A stretch of 64,000 bases of DNA from Nectonema munidae. Its lineage: Eukaryota; Nematomorpha; Nectonematoida; Nectonematidae. Positions 45,319 through 56,700 of the stretch are shown here, piece by piece. The position numbers were made by a program, and so were the translations under genes. The stretch spans positions 186,001-250,000 of the forward strand of contig JAUIRK010000196.1 of the NCBI GenBank assembly GCA_030549495.1, given 5' to 3'. How positions within the stretch are numbered: position 1 is the first letter of the stretch; each line of letters starts with the position of its first letter. The notes beneath the pieces were generated by a model. That model was not told where the DNA came from. It worked only from the letters and a program-made list of their open reading frames with translations, and did no database searches.

Positions 45319-45720
45319 TATTTCTTTACGTAGCAATTTTTCATATAAATTTTCTTATGAGAGGAAGAACAATTACTTATCATTACACAGTTACGTTGTC
45401 GATACAAAATCAAATGGTAAAAAAATATCATTTTGTTAACTTCTCGTCCTTTCATTGCAGGAGTAATCGTTGATGGCAAGAAGAAACCTCAAATTTTAAA
45501 GTTTTACAAAAGGGGGAACGGATATTGTGGAGCAGAAAATGAGACCATTTTCAACATCCCGAAAATCCAACAAATGAACCATTTCAGTTTTCCCATATAT
45601 TTTAGACACTGCGAGATTTAATGCCACAACAATTTTTTGCATGAACAATAATTTTAATCCTAGAAATAATCACAGTTTGAAAAATGGTTTGAATTTAGCT
45701 TATTCTCTCATTCTACTATT

Positions 45721-46700
45721 TTCGGAGCAAAAGCTGGATTGAGAGCTGATATCGATTGATAGATCGATTTTTTTAATAACAGGAAAAAAACCTGAGAATG
45801 TTTGTTCACAAGAAAACGTTGTATTAATTTTTTTATTGTTTTGCTTGATTAAGGTTCATTTTTTTTATGTAAAATTTTTGCTTTTCTTTTTTGCGAATGA
45901 ATTCACTTTCTAAACTTAAATAAACTTGATTGCTTTTGTTAGTATGTATACCAACAATAAATGTCGTCAATCTATTGATTTATACCTCATAACAATACAA
46001 TAACTTCGATGAGTGAAAATACTTTCAGATTTCAAGAATACGTTCTACTAGTCGCAGTAGTCAAAGGCTTTTACTTTAGGATTCAGTGATGTTTTTGATA
46101 AATCAATTTTCATATTCACTTTTTTATAGTGTATCAATTAGTTTATTATAAGCAAGTATCATATTTAACACACTGAAAATTTATGAATAATCTTATTTGA
46201 GTGGTTTTAATAAAAATTTTTAAAGTGTTATCAAACGTCTTTATTCTTTGGATGTTTCAAAGATCGTGGAAAACCTTTTGAGGAATTGTCTCCGGTGTTA
46301 AACTTCTAATCTTTTGAAAGATATTTTTATTTATTTATTTATTAGTATAACCTTTCATAAGTCTGTAATACCACCTGTTTTGTCTTTTATTACTGAATTC
46401 AATTTTTCGAGAGTCTTTTCAGGGATTGCCAACCTTCAGTGAACATATTTTCAAAAAACTCTGTTTTACACCTCCAAATTAACTTTTTCAGACATTTCAA
46501 ACAATTTTTGCATTCTATCTTAAGTTCCTAACTTTATTGTTACTTCTTTTTTCAGTTTTCTATATAGTTTATCTTTTTTCTTAATTTTGATAAGTATTTC
46601 ATTGTTTATCCCCTTATTCATAGGATTTATATATCTCATCTTTTTTCTCAGTGATCTATGAGCACGCCCGAATATTAGAACTTAAATTAGTAGTGAATGA
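45721..46700. other. Non-coding A/T-rich region
   Basis: No gene or repeat end recognised; (TTTA)n-like tract near 46328-46344. Confidence 0.5.
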
Positions 46701-46713
46701 TCTTATCATTTCA

Positions 46714-46965
46714 TCAAAAGATCTGATGAAAGATATTTTCAGTAGTATAAAGTTGAGGTCTTACTATTATATCTTCGATCGATGATGATGAGGTACGATG
46801 AGATGCATATAAATAAACAATAAATCGTTCCAAAATAAATTTAGTATATGAACATTTGTACAATAAATGAGTAGGAGTTTCTATAGTCAAACTGCAAAAT
46901 CGACAACTGAAGGTGGCACATTTTTTAATAAGAAATAAAAAAATATTAACAATTGACAGAACCAA
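46714..46965 (-). mobile_element. LINE ORF2 C-terminal zinc-finger fragment, minus strand
   Basis: 83-codon frame with FSCRFCSLTIETPTHLLYKC: a C-x2-C-x8-H-x4-C finger of the type that ends ORF2 in I/Jockey-group LINEs (ET-x2-H-L-x3-C is characteristic). Only this end is recognisable. Confidence 0.6.
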
Positions 46966-47039
46966 TATACCATCTAATGATGTATGATGGTAGATCTTTT
47001 TAGCTCTTACTGTTCCAGTTTAATATAGCTACCGTTTGA

Positions 47040-47220
47040 TTTTTTAGAAATTACTATGTAAAAGAAAAGTTTAAGTGACGAATGGTCTTGTAAGTTATGT
47101 TTAAGAAAAAGTTGCAAAGACAGTGTTTCTCATGTTCTAATTGGTTAACCATATATTGATTGTCATGAAATTTCTAAAAATTTTAACAATATTTTCGATG
47201 ATTATTACAAGGGCACACAT
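47040..47220 (+). mobile_element. LINE ORF2 C-terminal zinc-finger fragment, plus strand
   Basis: Frame KKSLSDEWSCKLCLRKSCKD then SVSHVLIG, a stop, and PYIDCHEISKNFNNIFDDYY. The C-x2-C ... VSHVL-x-C pattern matches a LINE C-terminal finger on the opposite strand from 46714-46965, so two copies lie tail to tail. Confidence 0.5.
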
Positions 47221-47246
47221 CCGAGTTCACCTTAATTTCATCCCCA

Positions 47247-47824
47247 TAATTTCATCGTGGTAACTTCATCGCATAGTAAATTCATCGTGATTCAATACAT
47301 CGTCGGTATTTTCATCGTCAAGTATTTTCATCGTGCAGTAATTACATCGTCTTACTAATTTTATGCTTGACGCTCAATGTTTTTTTGTAAATATCCCTTT
47401 ATAATTTTTTTAAGTTTATTACGAACAATTAAGTTATTTTTTAGTTTTATTATAAAAAAAGATATCCTATGAAAAGATATTTATATATACACAGAATTTG
47501 AGAAGAAGTAAAGGAAGTTAGAGACAATGACGATAAGTCTATTAAAGCTGCTTATCCTGCACTTAAAGACATTTTGAGGTATGAAGATACAAATAAATAT
47601 GTAGTATACAGTTAGTAATTTTATAAAAATGTATGCATATATATACGCAAATTGTGGGATTATCTTGTGACACCGCAAGGAAGTAATGGTTAATCCATAA
47701 ATCTCGCGACGTAATCACTATACGATGAAAATACTGTACGATGAAAATAGCAACAATGTATTGCATCACGATGAATTTACTATACAATTAAATTTCCACG
47801 ATGAAGTTACCACGATGAAATTAC
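47247..47824. mobile_element. Fold-back element with TTCATC iteron arms
   Basis: Inverted arms of about 115 bp. The left arm has TTCATCGTGGTAAC, TTCATCGCATAGTAAA, TTCATCGTGATTCAATA and so on. The right arm is the inverse (for example CACGATGAATTTACTATA, CCACGATGAAGTTACCACGA) and pairs at about 85 percent by eye. The TTCATCG motif recurs every 14-17 bp along each arm. The 300-bp centre has no gene. It lies between LINE remnants. No clear target duplication was fixed. Confidence 0.75.
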
Positions 47825-47912
47825 CGGTTAGCGCATGCGTTGGGTTTGTAAAATATGTAGTGGGACATTTAACTAAGTCTCCTGAATAGCATGGATATGT
47901 ATGGTCCTATTT

Positions 47913-48345
47913 TTAAATGAACTTAGCTGGTGTAGTAGAATTAATAGATTTTCGTAGTTTGAATTTGGAGACAGTATATACCAACGAAATGATAGTGAAA
48001 TCTCGCAAATGATCACACAAATTATTAGGATGAACGCCAAAATTATCAATATAAAAATGGAAAGAATCATTTATCGTATCATCAAAAACTTTTTCTTTCA
48101 TAATAAGAAATCTTAAATATGATTCATTGTCGTAATCCCGCTTTTGTTTGATAATTATTTTTAAATGATTACATTTAGCTTTACATATATGATTAGCATT
48201 TATTTTCTTAGAGTTACAAATATAACACAACCTAACTTCTTTGTTAGTGCAAGTCCTAGTTGAATGATCTAAACCTTGAAATCTTTGGTGTAGTGATTAT
48301 ATTTATTACATTTGAAACATATTTTTACAAAACTACGCAATAACT
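47913..48345 (-). mobile_element. LINE ORF1 fragment with CCHC knuckles
   Basis: Minus strand. ICFKCNKYNHYTKDFK, then (after a stop) DHSTRTCTNKEVRLCYICNS followed by KKINANHICKAKC. These are two or three C-x2-C...H...C zinc knuckles as in the gag-like ORF1 of I/Jockey LINEs. The frame continues 105 codons to 47913. It is in line with the ORF2 end at 46965-46714 on the same strand, so one old, mostly deleted LINE with a fold-back insertion is likely. Confidence 0.55.
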
Positions 48346-48494
48346 CTATTTCATATGTCATGCAATTTATATAAATATATTTGTTGCTGACTATTAATTA
48401 TATATATAGTATATTTAATACCTAAATTGCAGTACTCACCATTTTTTCATTTAATTTTGAATATATTGAGAAGTGAGTTAGGATACATGCTATT

Positions 48495-48782
48495 TTGATG
48501 GCAGATTTCATCTTTGAATGCTTCTATGTCAATTTTGTTGTCACTTCCTTTTTAACAAAAAGACGGGGATTTAGGATTGGTCGGTTGAAAACCATGTTCT
48601 TTTGCTGGAGATTTCATTTCAAATTATTAAAATTTTCAGTATTAGGATATTCCAAAATCAATGATGAATTTTTCGCACAGTTACAAAAAAACCCATCAAA
48701 AATTTTCGACAAAAATCCTGTATTTTCAACTGGGAACACTGCTCATGTACTTCTCTGCAATGATTGCAAAAGAACGCGTTGA
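48495..48782 (+). CDS. Unrecognised 95-codon open frame
   Basis: Starts MMADFIFECFYVNF and ends YSKINDEFFAQLQKNPSKIF then DKNPVFSTGNTAHVLLCNDC KRTR. The last part (EFFAQLQKNP, CNDCKRT) reads like real protein and might be a decayed transposase, but I cannot name it. No ribosome-start context or splice sites support a host gene. Low confidence that it is expressed. Confidence 0.2.
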   Translation: MMADFIFECFYVNFVVTSFLTKRRGFRIGRLKTMFFCWRFHFKLLKFSVLGYSKINDEFFAQLQKNPSKIFDKNPVFSTGNTAHVLLCNDCKRTR

Positions 48783-49639
48783 GAGTAGTATTTAAAATGA
48801 ATATTCTCTCTCATGCACTTGCACAGTCAATTTTTTTCAACATAAACTTTCGAAGGTCAAAGATATACTCAAGTTGAGAGTATCGCTATGATTTCTTATA
48901 GGTTGTCCAATCATCTTTTGCCCCCTATCTTCTATTTGTTTCTACCTCAAAAATTATCTGAAAAAAGAATGTCAACTAGAAATATGCACATATCAAGGCT
49001 TCATTTTTATAATTTTTAGAAATCTTTGCAATCTTTCACCTTTTTTTGTCATAATTTATACTATTTTTAATCCTTACTTCTCTGAAATATATCTTCTCAC
49101 TTAAAATAAATTTCTTCATGTTGTGTTGATAAAATTACTCCAAAATTAATACTTTTGGTTTCGTATCCTCGAGCGGCCTTTCAGGCTTTGATACTCATCT
49201 TCGAACACATATGATTTTACATAAATTTAATTTTTTCCTCTTTATACCAAACTTTTTGATATGCTTAACCACCTTTTTTTCCATAAATAAAACTTTTTTT
49301 TTGTTTGTTTGAAAATAAATTCTTTCTTTCTTCATCTTTCGACACAATAAAGATTTTAATCCACCAGTTTTTGCAGCTTCAATTACCAGGTCTTCCAAGA
49401 GATATTTTTTTAGTTGGAAGAAAACCCATTTAGGGCCCCTAAGATTTTTATTTTTAGATTAAAAATTGAGATTGATTAGTGTGCATCAAATTCAAACAAG
49501 AAATTCTCTTTTATTAATTATATGAAACATAATTTGTTGAAACATATCGGTTTTTGAGTAATGTAAAGATATTACTGTTTTTTAACATCACTTTATAATG
49601 TTCATAGTAAAATCTTATCAAGAATGAAATTAGAAGGAA

Positions 49640-51245
49640 ATCATATAACTATTATAAAAACCCTTTTCTGGCTTTTTTACTTGCAAAGTTTCTAATAACA
49701 CTATCAAAATCAGCTAGCTTGTCTGGCAAAGCTAGACTCAATGCTTAACTCTCTAGGTCAACAAGTCGAGTTTGTGACATAGTAGACCATAAATCATTTT
49801 TTTACAAATTTAAGCCATCTTTCAGCAGATGCTACTGTAGCTGGAATTGTCAAAAATATTCTCAAGCTAATACAAATATTTGGAAATAGTTCACACAATT
49901 TGTATTCTTTTAACACATTCAACAATTCTAAAGGTTTTAGCCTAGGTTTTTCAAAATTTGCCTTGTGTACAACTGGTAAATGTTGCATTTCTATTATAAC
50001 ATCCTTATCACCGAGATCTAAAGTATATTGATGAGCTAAATTTGTTGCTTTTTTTCTAGCTCACTTTCACACATTGTGGGATATTTCTACAGAAAATCAA
50101 AATTTTCAGTCAACCTCTCAACAGCATTAAATCTTATAGTTAATGCAGCAACAAAATTAGACCGTGGGGTCTCGATCCAGATGGTCTGGGTTTGATTCCG
50201 GATTGCGATTATCTTTACTATCTGTCCACCTATGGAAGATTACTCTTCCCTTGGATGCGATACTGACAACTAAAAAAACATTATCAATCAAAACATATAA
50301 CAGTTTTTCTAAAATAAGCTTCTTCTGGAGAATCACCTGTTTCTGCCATATGGACTTCATGTGTACTTGTGTAATCATGCATTCTAGTTCTCTTCCGATC
50401 TACATGTTCATGTCCATGACGGAATTTAATTTTTATCTCAAGATTTAATACAACCTCTTTGGCTTCATTCCAGATTCCTCTCCAATTACTTCGTAGCCCA
50501 ACTAAATCTTCAAGAAGAGTTTCAATATTAGACACTTCTAGATCCAAAGTAGCATCTCTAGATTGAATTTCCTTGTTGCAAATATCTATCGCGGTCAAAA
50601 TTTTATACCAATAAAAAAAATTAGCACACAAATAAATCTTTTTAGGTATGCCAATACTCCGTTTGTTTCATTTCTTGTTTTTTTGTTAGGTTAAACTCTA
50701 ACAGATCTTGCAATGCTAATTGGATACCATTAAGATGAAATGCAAAAGGTTTGGGACATTGAAGTTCAGACCATCTGGTATCTGACATGCCATTTAAAGA
50801 ACAACTTATGCGTGTTTTAAGAAATGCCCATCGTTTCGCGCTAGAGCTAAACAAGTGAAATATTGTTTGAACTGTTCCAATATATGTGATTGCTTCTGGT
50901 ATGGACTCAGTAGCATCATTTACAAGGAAAAAAGTTTGGCACTGAATTCTGTTCTTGTATTTTTGCTTGAGCGCCTTTATACTTTCCAGTCCATGTTAGC
51001 AGCATTATCATATCTTTGTGCTCTACAGTTGCTCAATGGAATGACGTGCTCTTCTAAGGTATCCATAATTAATTGAGCAATCTCTTCCCTTCTCTTACTG
51101 CTGCAATCAACAAACATAAGAAATCGTTCTTGTACCTCCTATTTCTCATCCTTTAAATTTAAATAAGTCAACAAAAATGTTGTTTCTTCAACATGCAAAG
51201 AGTCTGTAGTTGAATCCACAATAACCCTACCAAAAGTAAAGCATG
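49640..51245 (-). pseudogene. hAT (ZMYM1/TTF-type) transposase remnant
   Basis: Minus strand, from 51245: GRVIVDSTTDSLHVEETTFL, LLTYLNLKDEK, FLMFVDCSSKRREEIAQLIM, DTLEEHVIPLSNCRAQRYD, GKYKGAQAKI, HLFSSSAKRWAFLK, SLNGMSDTRWSELQ, FYWYKILTAIDICNKEIQSR, ETLLEDLVGLRSNW, LELLNVLKEYKLCELFPNIC, and ISLRIFLTIPATVASAERWL with the C-terminal Ala-Glu-Arg block. This is the catalytic and dimerisation part of a ZMYM1-like hAT enzyme. Several shifts and stops; the N-terminal TTF finger is absent. A SINE (50161-50266) is inserted within. Confidence 0.82.
50161..50266 (+). repeat. SINE family A, second copy (5-prime truncated)
   Basis: GGGTCTCGATCCAGATGGTC, box B-like GGGTTTGATTCCG, then the same body and CTTCCCTTGGATGCGATA tail as 12819-12943. 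The box A part is missing. Inserted in the hAT remnant. Confidence 0.75.
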
Positions 51246-51406
51246 GAATGAAATTTTTTAATAATGTAATTTACTTTCAATTAATAAGTGAGACTTTATT
51301 GAAGTGAGGATTTTATGAAGAGAACAACAAAAATGAGTAAATGTAAAATTTTTTAATGTTCATGTTTAAGTTATAAGATAATGTTAAAATTAAGGAATGT
51401 ATGAAT

Positions 51407-51437
51407 GTAAAGAAAGAGAAAGAGAGAAAGAGAATAG
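51407..51437. repeat. (GAAA)n/(GAGA)n simple repeat
   Basis: Imperfect purine run, GTAAAGAAAGAGAAAGAGAG and onward. Confidence 0.7.
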
Positions 51438-51475
51438 GCAAATAAATTCAAAGTATATATGATATGTAATACTTA

Positions 51476-51481
51476 TTTATT
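51476..51481 (-). terminator. Polyadenylation signal AATAAA
   Basis: On the minus strand AATAAA begins 33 bases beyond the stop codon of the exon at 51514-51662, a normal distance for a short 3-prime UTR. Confidence 0.6.
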
Positions 51482-51513
51482 ACTGCTTCATCTTCATCAT
51501 ATCTGCTCACTCT

Positions 51514-51662
51514 TCAGTGCAAACGAGAAACAAAAACAGAAGCCAGGGAGATGAAGAAAACGAAGTTGAAAGCATTGCTTTTGAACGGAATCGAAGCGCT
51601 GGAGGGAACAGCGGTAGTCGTATCATCCGTTGAGTTTCCACCAGGGACGGTTGTTGTTTCAA
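51514..51662 (-). CDS. Last exon of a probable GPI-anchored surface protein
   Basis: 149 nt after a good acceptor (GACTCACCAG). It opens with two bases of a split codon, then 48 codons and TGA. The sequence is Thr/Ser/Pro-rich (ETTTVPGGNSTDDTTTAVPS), then a small-residue stretch (SASIPFKSNA) and a hydrophobic end (FNFVFFISLASVFV, then SRLH). This is how a GPI-attachment signal looks: O-glycosylated stalk, small omega-site residues, hydrophobic tail. NST is a possible N-glycosylation site. GC content is well above its surroundings. Earlier exons must lie at higher coordinates but none was recognised. The plus strand has an equally long frame with a GTGAGT site, but the minus reading also has acceptor, hydrophobic tail and AATAAA. 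Confidence 0.6.
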
Positions 51663-51909
51663 CTGGTGAGTCTAACGAAGACTAGAGAAGTAGAATTAGA
51701 ATCAAGTCAATATCTTTCTTCTCAGATGCAAATCAATGAAAGAATTCTCGTATTGAGACCGCGAGACTAGGTTTCACTTTTTCTTTTAAAGTTTTAATTA
51801 AGTAAGTAAAGAGAAAAAGAGAACATTTTGAGAAACAATTTTGATAACGCGATTTCAATTCAGAATGCATAATATACGTTCTAATTACATTTAGATAAAA
51901 TTGTACTAT

Positions 51910-53066
51910 CACTGAGAAAAATGATTAGTATCACTTACTAATTAGATTAGTAAAGCTGTTCTTTGGATTAGTTAACGATGATTTTACATAACTTCGTTAG
52001 TTACGGCTACATTATGCTATTTTCACAGTCATAAGTAAATAAAACACAAGACAGAGCCTTCATTATTTTCTTCAATGTTAGAAATGTTGGGAATAAATAG
52101 CAAACACATTATGCACTCGTGAAGATGCAGAGAAGGTCTCATTTGAAGTATGCACAAGAAATTTAGGTGGCGTTAAAAGCAAAGATTTATATGGTTTAAT
52201 AATGAGTTTTCACGATATATATTTTCCATATTGTTTTTTAAAGATATCCTTAGAACAAATCATTAAAAAATTAATTTTAGGAAAAAGTAATATGAATATT
52301 TGACCATTTAATAGATAAGTGTGTTTTATAATTTTCAAATAAAAAATTTTAGACTTATATATATCAATTTCAAATTTAATCTAACTTTCTGCCGGTTTTT
52401 TACCCTGGTTTTCTTCCTCTGAAGAATTCAAAGGTTTTTACGGTTAGGTAGTGCTCTAGCAACGCGATTCTACGTGGTTAGTAATCAAGCTATCACTAGA
52501 CAATAAGTTTGTTTCCCAAATTGGGAGCGTTCGCGTTAGGATTGAATCGATCACTCAGTTGTATTTATATATTGTCACATAAATTCTTGTAAAATAATAT
52601 ATATAACAAGGTATAGCTATTCTTTTGTAACAAGGGCCGATAGGTGTTTAGTAGGATGGAAAGTCCAGTTAGACTTGGACTCAGCATTCCAGGCGGGCCA
52701 CGATATCCGAAAGGATGGGTGCAAACGTCACAAAGCAACTTAATTAATTAATCTTACTTTATTGAACTGTATATTAGATTAATACTAACAAAGTTGGCAG
52801 CTCTAGTAATGGACAGTTATTTTTACAAGTATTTTCTTGTTTACTTTTTTTTTATCATTCGAGTTTATTTAGAAATACTAACTTTTTAAATAATTTATGT
52901 AGCAGAAGTAAAAATTATAACCAATGATCTTTCTTAACTTTTTACTAATTAGGATTGGTAGGTACACTTTTAAACTTGTTAGCCTGACTAATTCATTAAT
53001 GAAAATTTTGACAAGAGCGCTTACTAATTTAATTATAGTAGGTAGAACTAATTTTTTTTCTCAGTG
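51910..53066. mobile_element. MITE with CACTGAGAAAAA ends
   Basis: The left end CACTGAGAAAAATGATTAGT and the inverted right end CACTGAGAAAAAAAATTAGT match almost fully and are followed by repeated TACTAATTA or ATTAGTAA motifs. AT is found next to both ends; no longer duplication is clear. The centre (52400-52760) contains a possible tRNA-like segment (GTGGTTAGTAATCAAGC near 52474 and GGATTGAATCGATC near 52539), perhaps a SINE. No transposase. Confidence 0.7.
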
Positions 53067-53261
53067 ATGAAGCAATGAGATTTTTCACCATTTGGTTGAT
53101 AGGTTAAGATAAAATAGTAAAAAACTTAATTGATAAGACAAGTTAGTTGCATAGTAGTCAAAATAAGAAAAATTGCAACTCATTAATTTCTTCAATAAAA
53201 TTTTTTATTGAAAGGAAAAAAGTAATTTATAAAATTTCATGTCATTTGATTCTTATATACT

Positions 53262-53724
53262 CACGGAAAAAAAGTAGTAGGGTAGTAATCATTGCTATGC
53301 GTAGTTGTAGTATGACGTATTATCCAGAAAAATAAAAAAATCTTTGGATAAAAAAGTTTTTGGTGTAATGTGTTCATGCAATTTTGTTAATTTTGTGTTA
53401 TGAAATTATCTAAATTAATATATGCATATTGTCTCCTTCTAAATACGATAATTTAATAAAAGTTAATTCATAAGATTTAAAATTATCAGTATGGGTAAAA
53501 TTAACAACGGATTTAGTATCTAGTAAACTTAAATAAAATTTTTTGAAAATACTATTACAAAAATTTTCATTTTCAATTTATTTCCCATTATTCCATATCT
53601 TGAGATAGTAACATTACTACTTAAACCCTTATAGATAATATAATCAAACTTTATATTTGTTAAAATTAAATTTACTACTTTTTTACTATTCAACTAGTAA
53701 TATTACTACCTATTTTTTTCAGTT
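53262..53724. mobile_element. MITE related to 51910-53066
   Basis: The left end CACGGAAAAAAAGTAGTAGG, then GTAGTAATCA, pairs with the inverted right end CAACTGAAAAAAATAGGTAG, then TAATATTACTA. TAGTAAT motifs recur inside both ends, as in the neighbour. About 460 bp, A/T-rich, no gene. Confidence 0.55.
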
Positions 53725-56700
53725 GCAAATAACACAACATTAAAATTTAATCATCGAAGTGTTTCAGTACACCATTTTCGATTTGAAGCGGGAAGTTTTT
53801 TTATTTGATCTCATTGAGAATTTTGAGAAAAAATATAAAAAAATTTTTTTACAATTTTTCCAGAAACCAGTAAATCGAAAAAAGGTGAAATTAGGGAAAA
53901 TATAAATGTTATTTTCATAATATTTTTTTGTAGAACTTTTATCTGAATTTTCTCTTATCAGATATATTAGGCTGTACTGACATATTAACTTCTAAAACTT
54001 AAACACATATTTATTCCATGAAAAACTAAGTTAAAAAAGTATTTGGAGGAAAAAGACGTTCTTCTTAATCCATGAGATCGTTTTTCTAATACTCTCATAT
54101 TTTAACGAAAATTGCTAAAATATATTATTATTATTTGCATGTTGTAGTTAAACTTATTAGTCGTTGCTTACTTTGTTCAATAGTTTTTCTTTTTGGCTTC
54201 GTATCGGCTTTTGTATTTTCTGCCAAAATATTTGTGCGCTGTTGTAGAATATGTTTTTCACTAGCAAAGTAGTATTAGGTAAACTTTTTTCTTATCTTCC
54301 GTTTATCAAGATGTATATCCTTAGGGTAAATACTTTTAAAATACTTTTTGGCTGTTTTGTTAGACTAACACATACACAAAATTTAATTTGGACATTATAT
54401 TACTGTTATTATTATCAAGTGTATTACAATTTTTCCTTTCTAAATTCATTTTGTCCTTAGACACTTTTACTATTTCTCTCTTAAAATAAAAACCTTTCAA
54501 AGATTTTATTATACCTTTTCCATTCATGGTTTTGAAAGCCTTGCAACTTTACACGATGTAAAACACATTGCACATCTGTCAAATTCTTTCCTCACTCACA
54601 ATGTACTATCTAATTGAAATTGTGAAAAAATACAATAACGTGTTTAGATAAGAGTTATGTTTGTTTAAACTATGATTGAGAGTATGAAAAACTGCTTGGT
54701 TGAACAAAGTCTGAGTTAGTAAAGTAATTTTTAATTGGAATTTTCTTGGTACTAGTATAGTTCACCCCTATCTTCCGACACCTTAAAATACGTATTGGTT
54801 GGTTTGTGAGTAAATTACCCAGAGAGTTTTGTTAAAATTTTTCGAATGTCATTTTATATTAGTTACTAACTAACTAAATTACTTTCTAACTATTTCACTT
54901 TCAAATTAAGTATTTATATATATTGGAACGAGATGAGGGGAGGGAGGAGGGAGAGGGGAGGGCTTTTCCTAAGCAAATTTTAGATGGGCAATTTAGCTTA
55001 GAGACAAAATGATAATGGACACATGAGTGCAGAACTATTTAGTACCAGGCATATTTTGAATTAGTGTAGTTCTTAACTAGTATTATTTGGAAGCGTTAAA
55101 ATTCTTTTGACAACAAATTTATTTTAGGAAACTAGGAGAGTTTAACAATACTTTATTTGATACATGTCAAATTAGTATTAGGAAAAATGAGGAGAAGTTG
55201 ATTTTTGTGTCTTTGTCGTTCTATTTTCTCCCGTTACAATACTCTAACATCAATGATCTACTAAAATTTAATATAACTAAATTTTTGATAAATGCTCACT
55301 GTTCAATTACAATTTAGCTACAGTATTTCACCGCCCACTATTCTATACAAAATGGGAACAAGAAGAAATAATAATTTACTTTTACCATTATTTTGATTTT
55401 GTCAATTACAATTTAAAGGCGGAAATATCATAGAGATTTAGATACAATGTTATAAAAAGAGTTAAAAATCTTTTAAATTGTCATTTTAATATATGCGCAG
55501 GTTTGAAAACTAATTATTTTGATATATGTCAACCTGTTTTGAATATAATTTTTTTGATTTCAAAAATTGCACTTTTTTTGGGTAACAGTAAGTGAATAGC
55601 AATTTTTTATAAACTTAGAAGAAGAAAAAGACAGGATTTGGAATTAAAACAAAGGATTAGAATGAAAAAGTTCTTCCTAATCATCTCAACTTACAAAACA
55701 CTTTCACTGGGATATGAATCTAACCGAGCCAAAGATTGGCTAAAGTGAATGCTGCAGAAGATGCACTACCATGATCTGAATGAAATGAAGTAAATACACC
55801 CTAACAATCACGAAAGTTACCGGGACTGAACAACTTCTGTAGCGGAAATTTTTATAAATAGACGCTCCAGATGCTATGCTAGATTTACTGGTTAGTGCAT
55901 AACATTGCTTCTTCAAACGTCAAAGCAACGAGTTGTTCTAGCTCCCAAAAAATCACGATGCTGATGACGTTAATAATAATAATAATGGGTTTATCAGAAT
56001 AGATAGGTCTGTTTCCCTGCCAAATACCCAAGCTTGACTTTGGGTTAGTCAATTTGCTCCCCTTACAAATGTGTGACCCAAATGAATATATATTTCACTT
56101 CATGTTTAGTTTAAAACTAATATATCCTTATATATATCTTTTGTGCTCCCCCTCCAAATGAACATAAAGTTTGTATGAGTATAAGTACACATACTCATAG
56201 AATATGAATGGATTTGGTAAAACTATTGAAAGAATTCATTAAGCAAAAATGATACTCATTGACTAAAAAATACTTTGATGAAATTAATTGTGCTGTTCTA
56301 GCTATATTTGGATCAAATAAATTATAAGTCCACTTAGAATCACTCTTCTATCTTTTACGTACGACATTTCTCTTCCCCCATTTCTGCACTTACTACCTTA
56401 CCCTTTGTAATTTCTGCACTTATATTTCTGTGCTTACTTTGTCCACTCCAATATATTTTTTAAATAAAATTTTGTTTGAGATTTTTTGAAAAAATTTACT
56501 AAAATTATAGATAAAAATTGAATTGTTACTTGCAAGTTTTGTAACTGCAAAACTTCTGTTAGTGATAAATGAAAAGAATTTTTAAATTTAAAGATTATAT
56601 TTTAAAAATCTGCAATGTTTTGATTTCTTAAAGTGAACTAAAACAAAATGATTTTTTGCTTTACCTAAAACTTGTTTTACTTTACTGTCCTGAAAAACTT

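Larger units (their letters stand above)
42640..45720 (+). pseudogene. Second piggyBac-like transposase remnant, split by Tigger
   Basis: Plus strand, PGBD4-like type of arthropods. NPLTLDETLYASMVG (first Asp, LDETLY), VQFNLLNQKSH, MISRLSETLSLKVRNITSD then RLYTSIGLAKRLYKRGITII (second Asp, TSDRLYTS), IPAEIKD. The Tigger element (43107-45318) intervenes; afterwards ISLRSNFSYKFSYERKNN, SYVVDTKSNGKKISF, GVIVDGKKKPQILKF and KGGTDIVEQKM (third Asp, GGTD). All three catalytic Asp are therefore visible, but the frame shifts several times and the N-terminus is missing. Confidence 0.85.

Noticed and set aside
49195-49398. Minus-strand 67-codon frame EDLVIEAAKTGGLKSLLCRK
   Set aside because: The start looks protein-like but the rest is Lys-rich A/T translation; no domain or splice support.
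51551-51688. Plus-strand frame MKKTKLKALLLNGIEALEGT ending at a GTGAGT donor-like site
   Set aside because: The minus-strand reading of the same bases has acceptor, GPI-like tail and AATAAA, which is the better explanation; the GTGAGT is probably chance.
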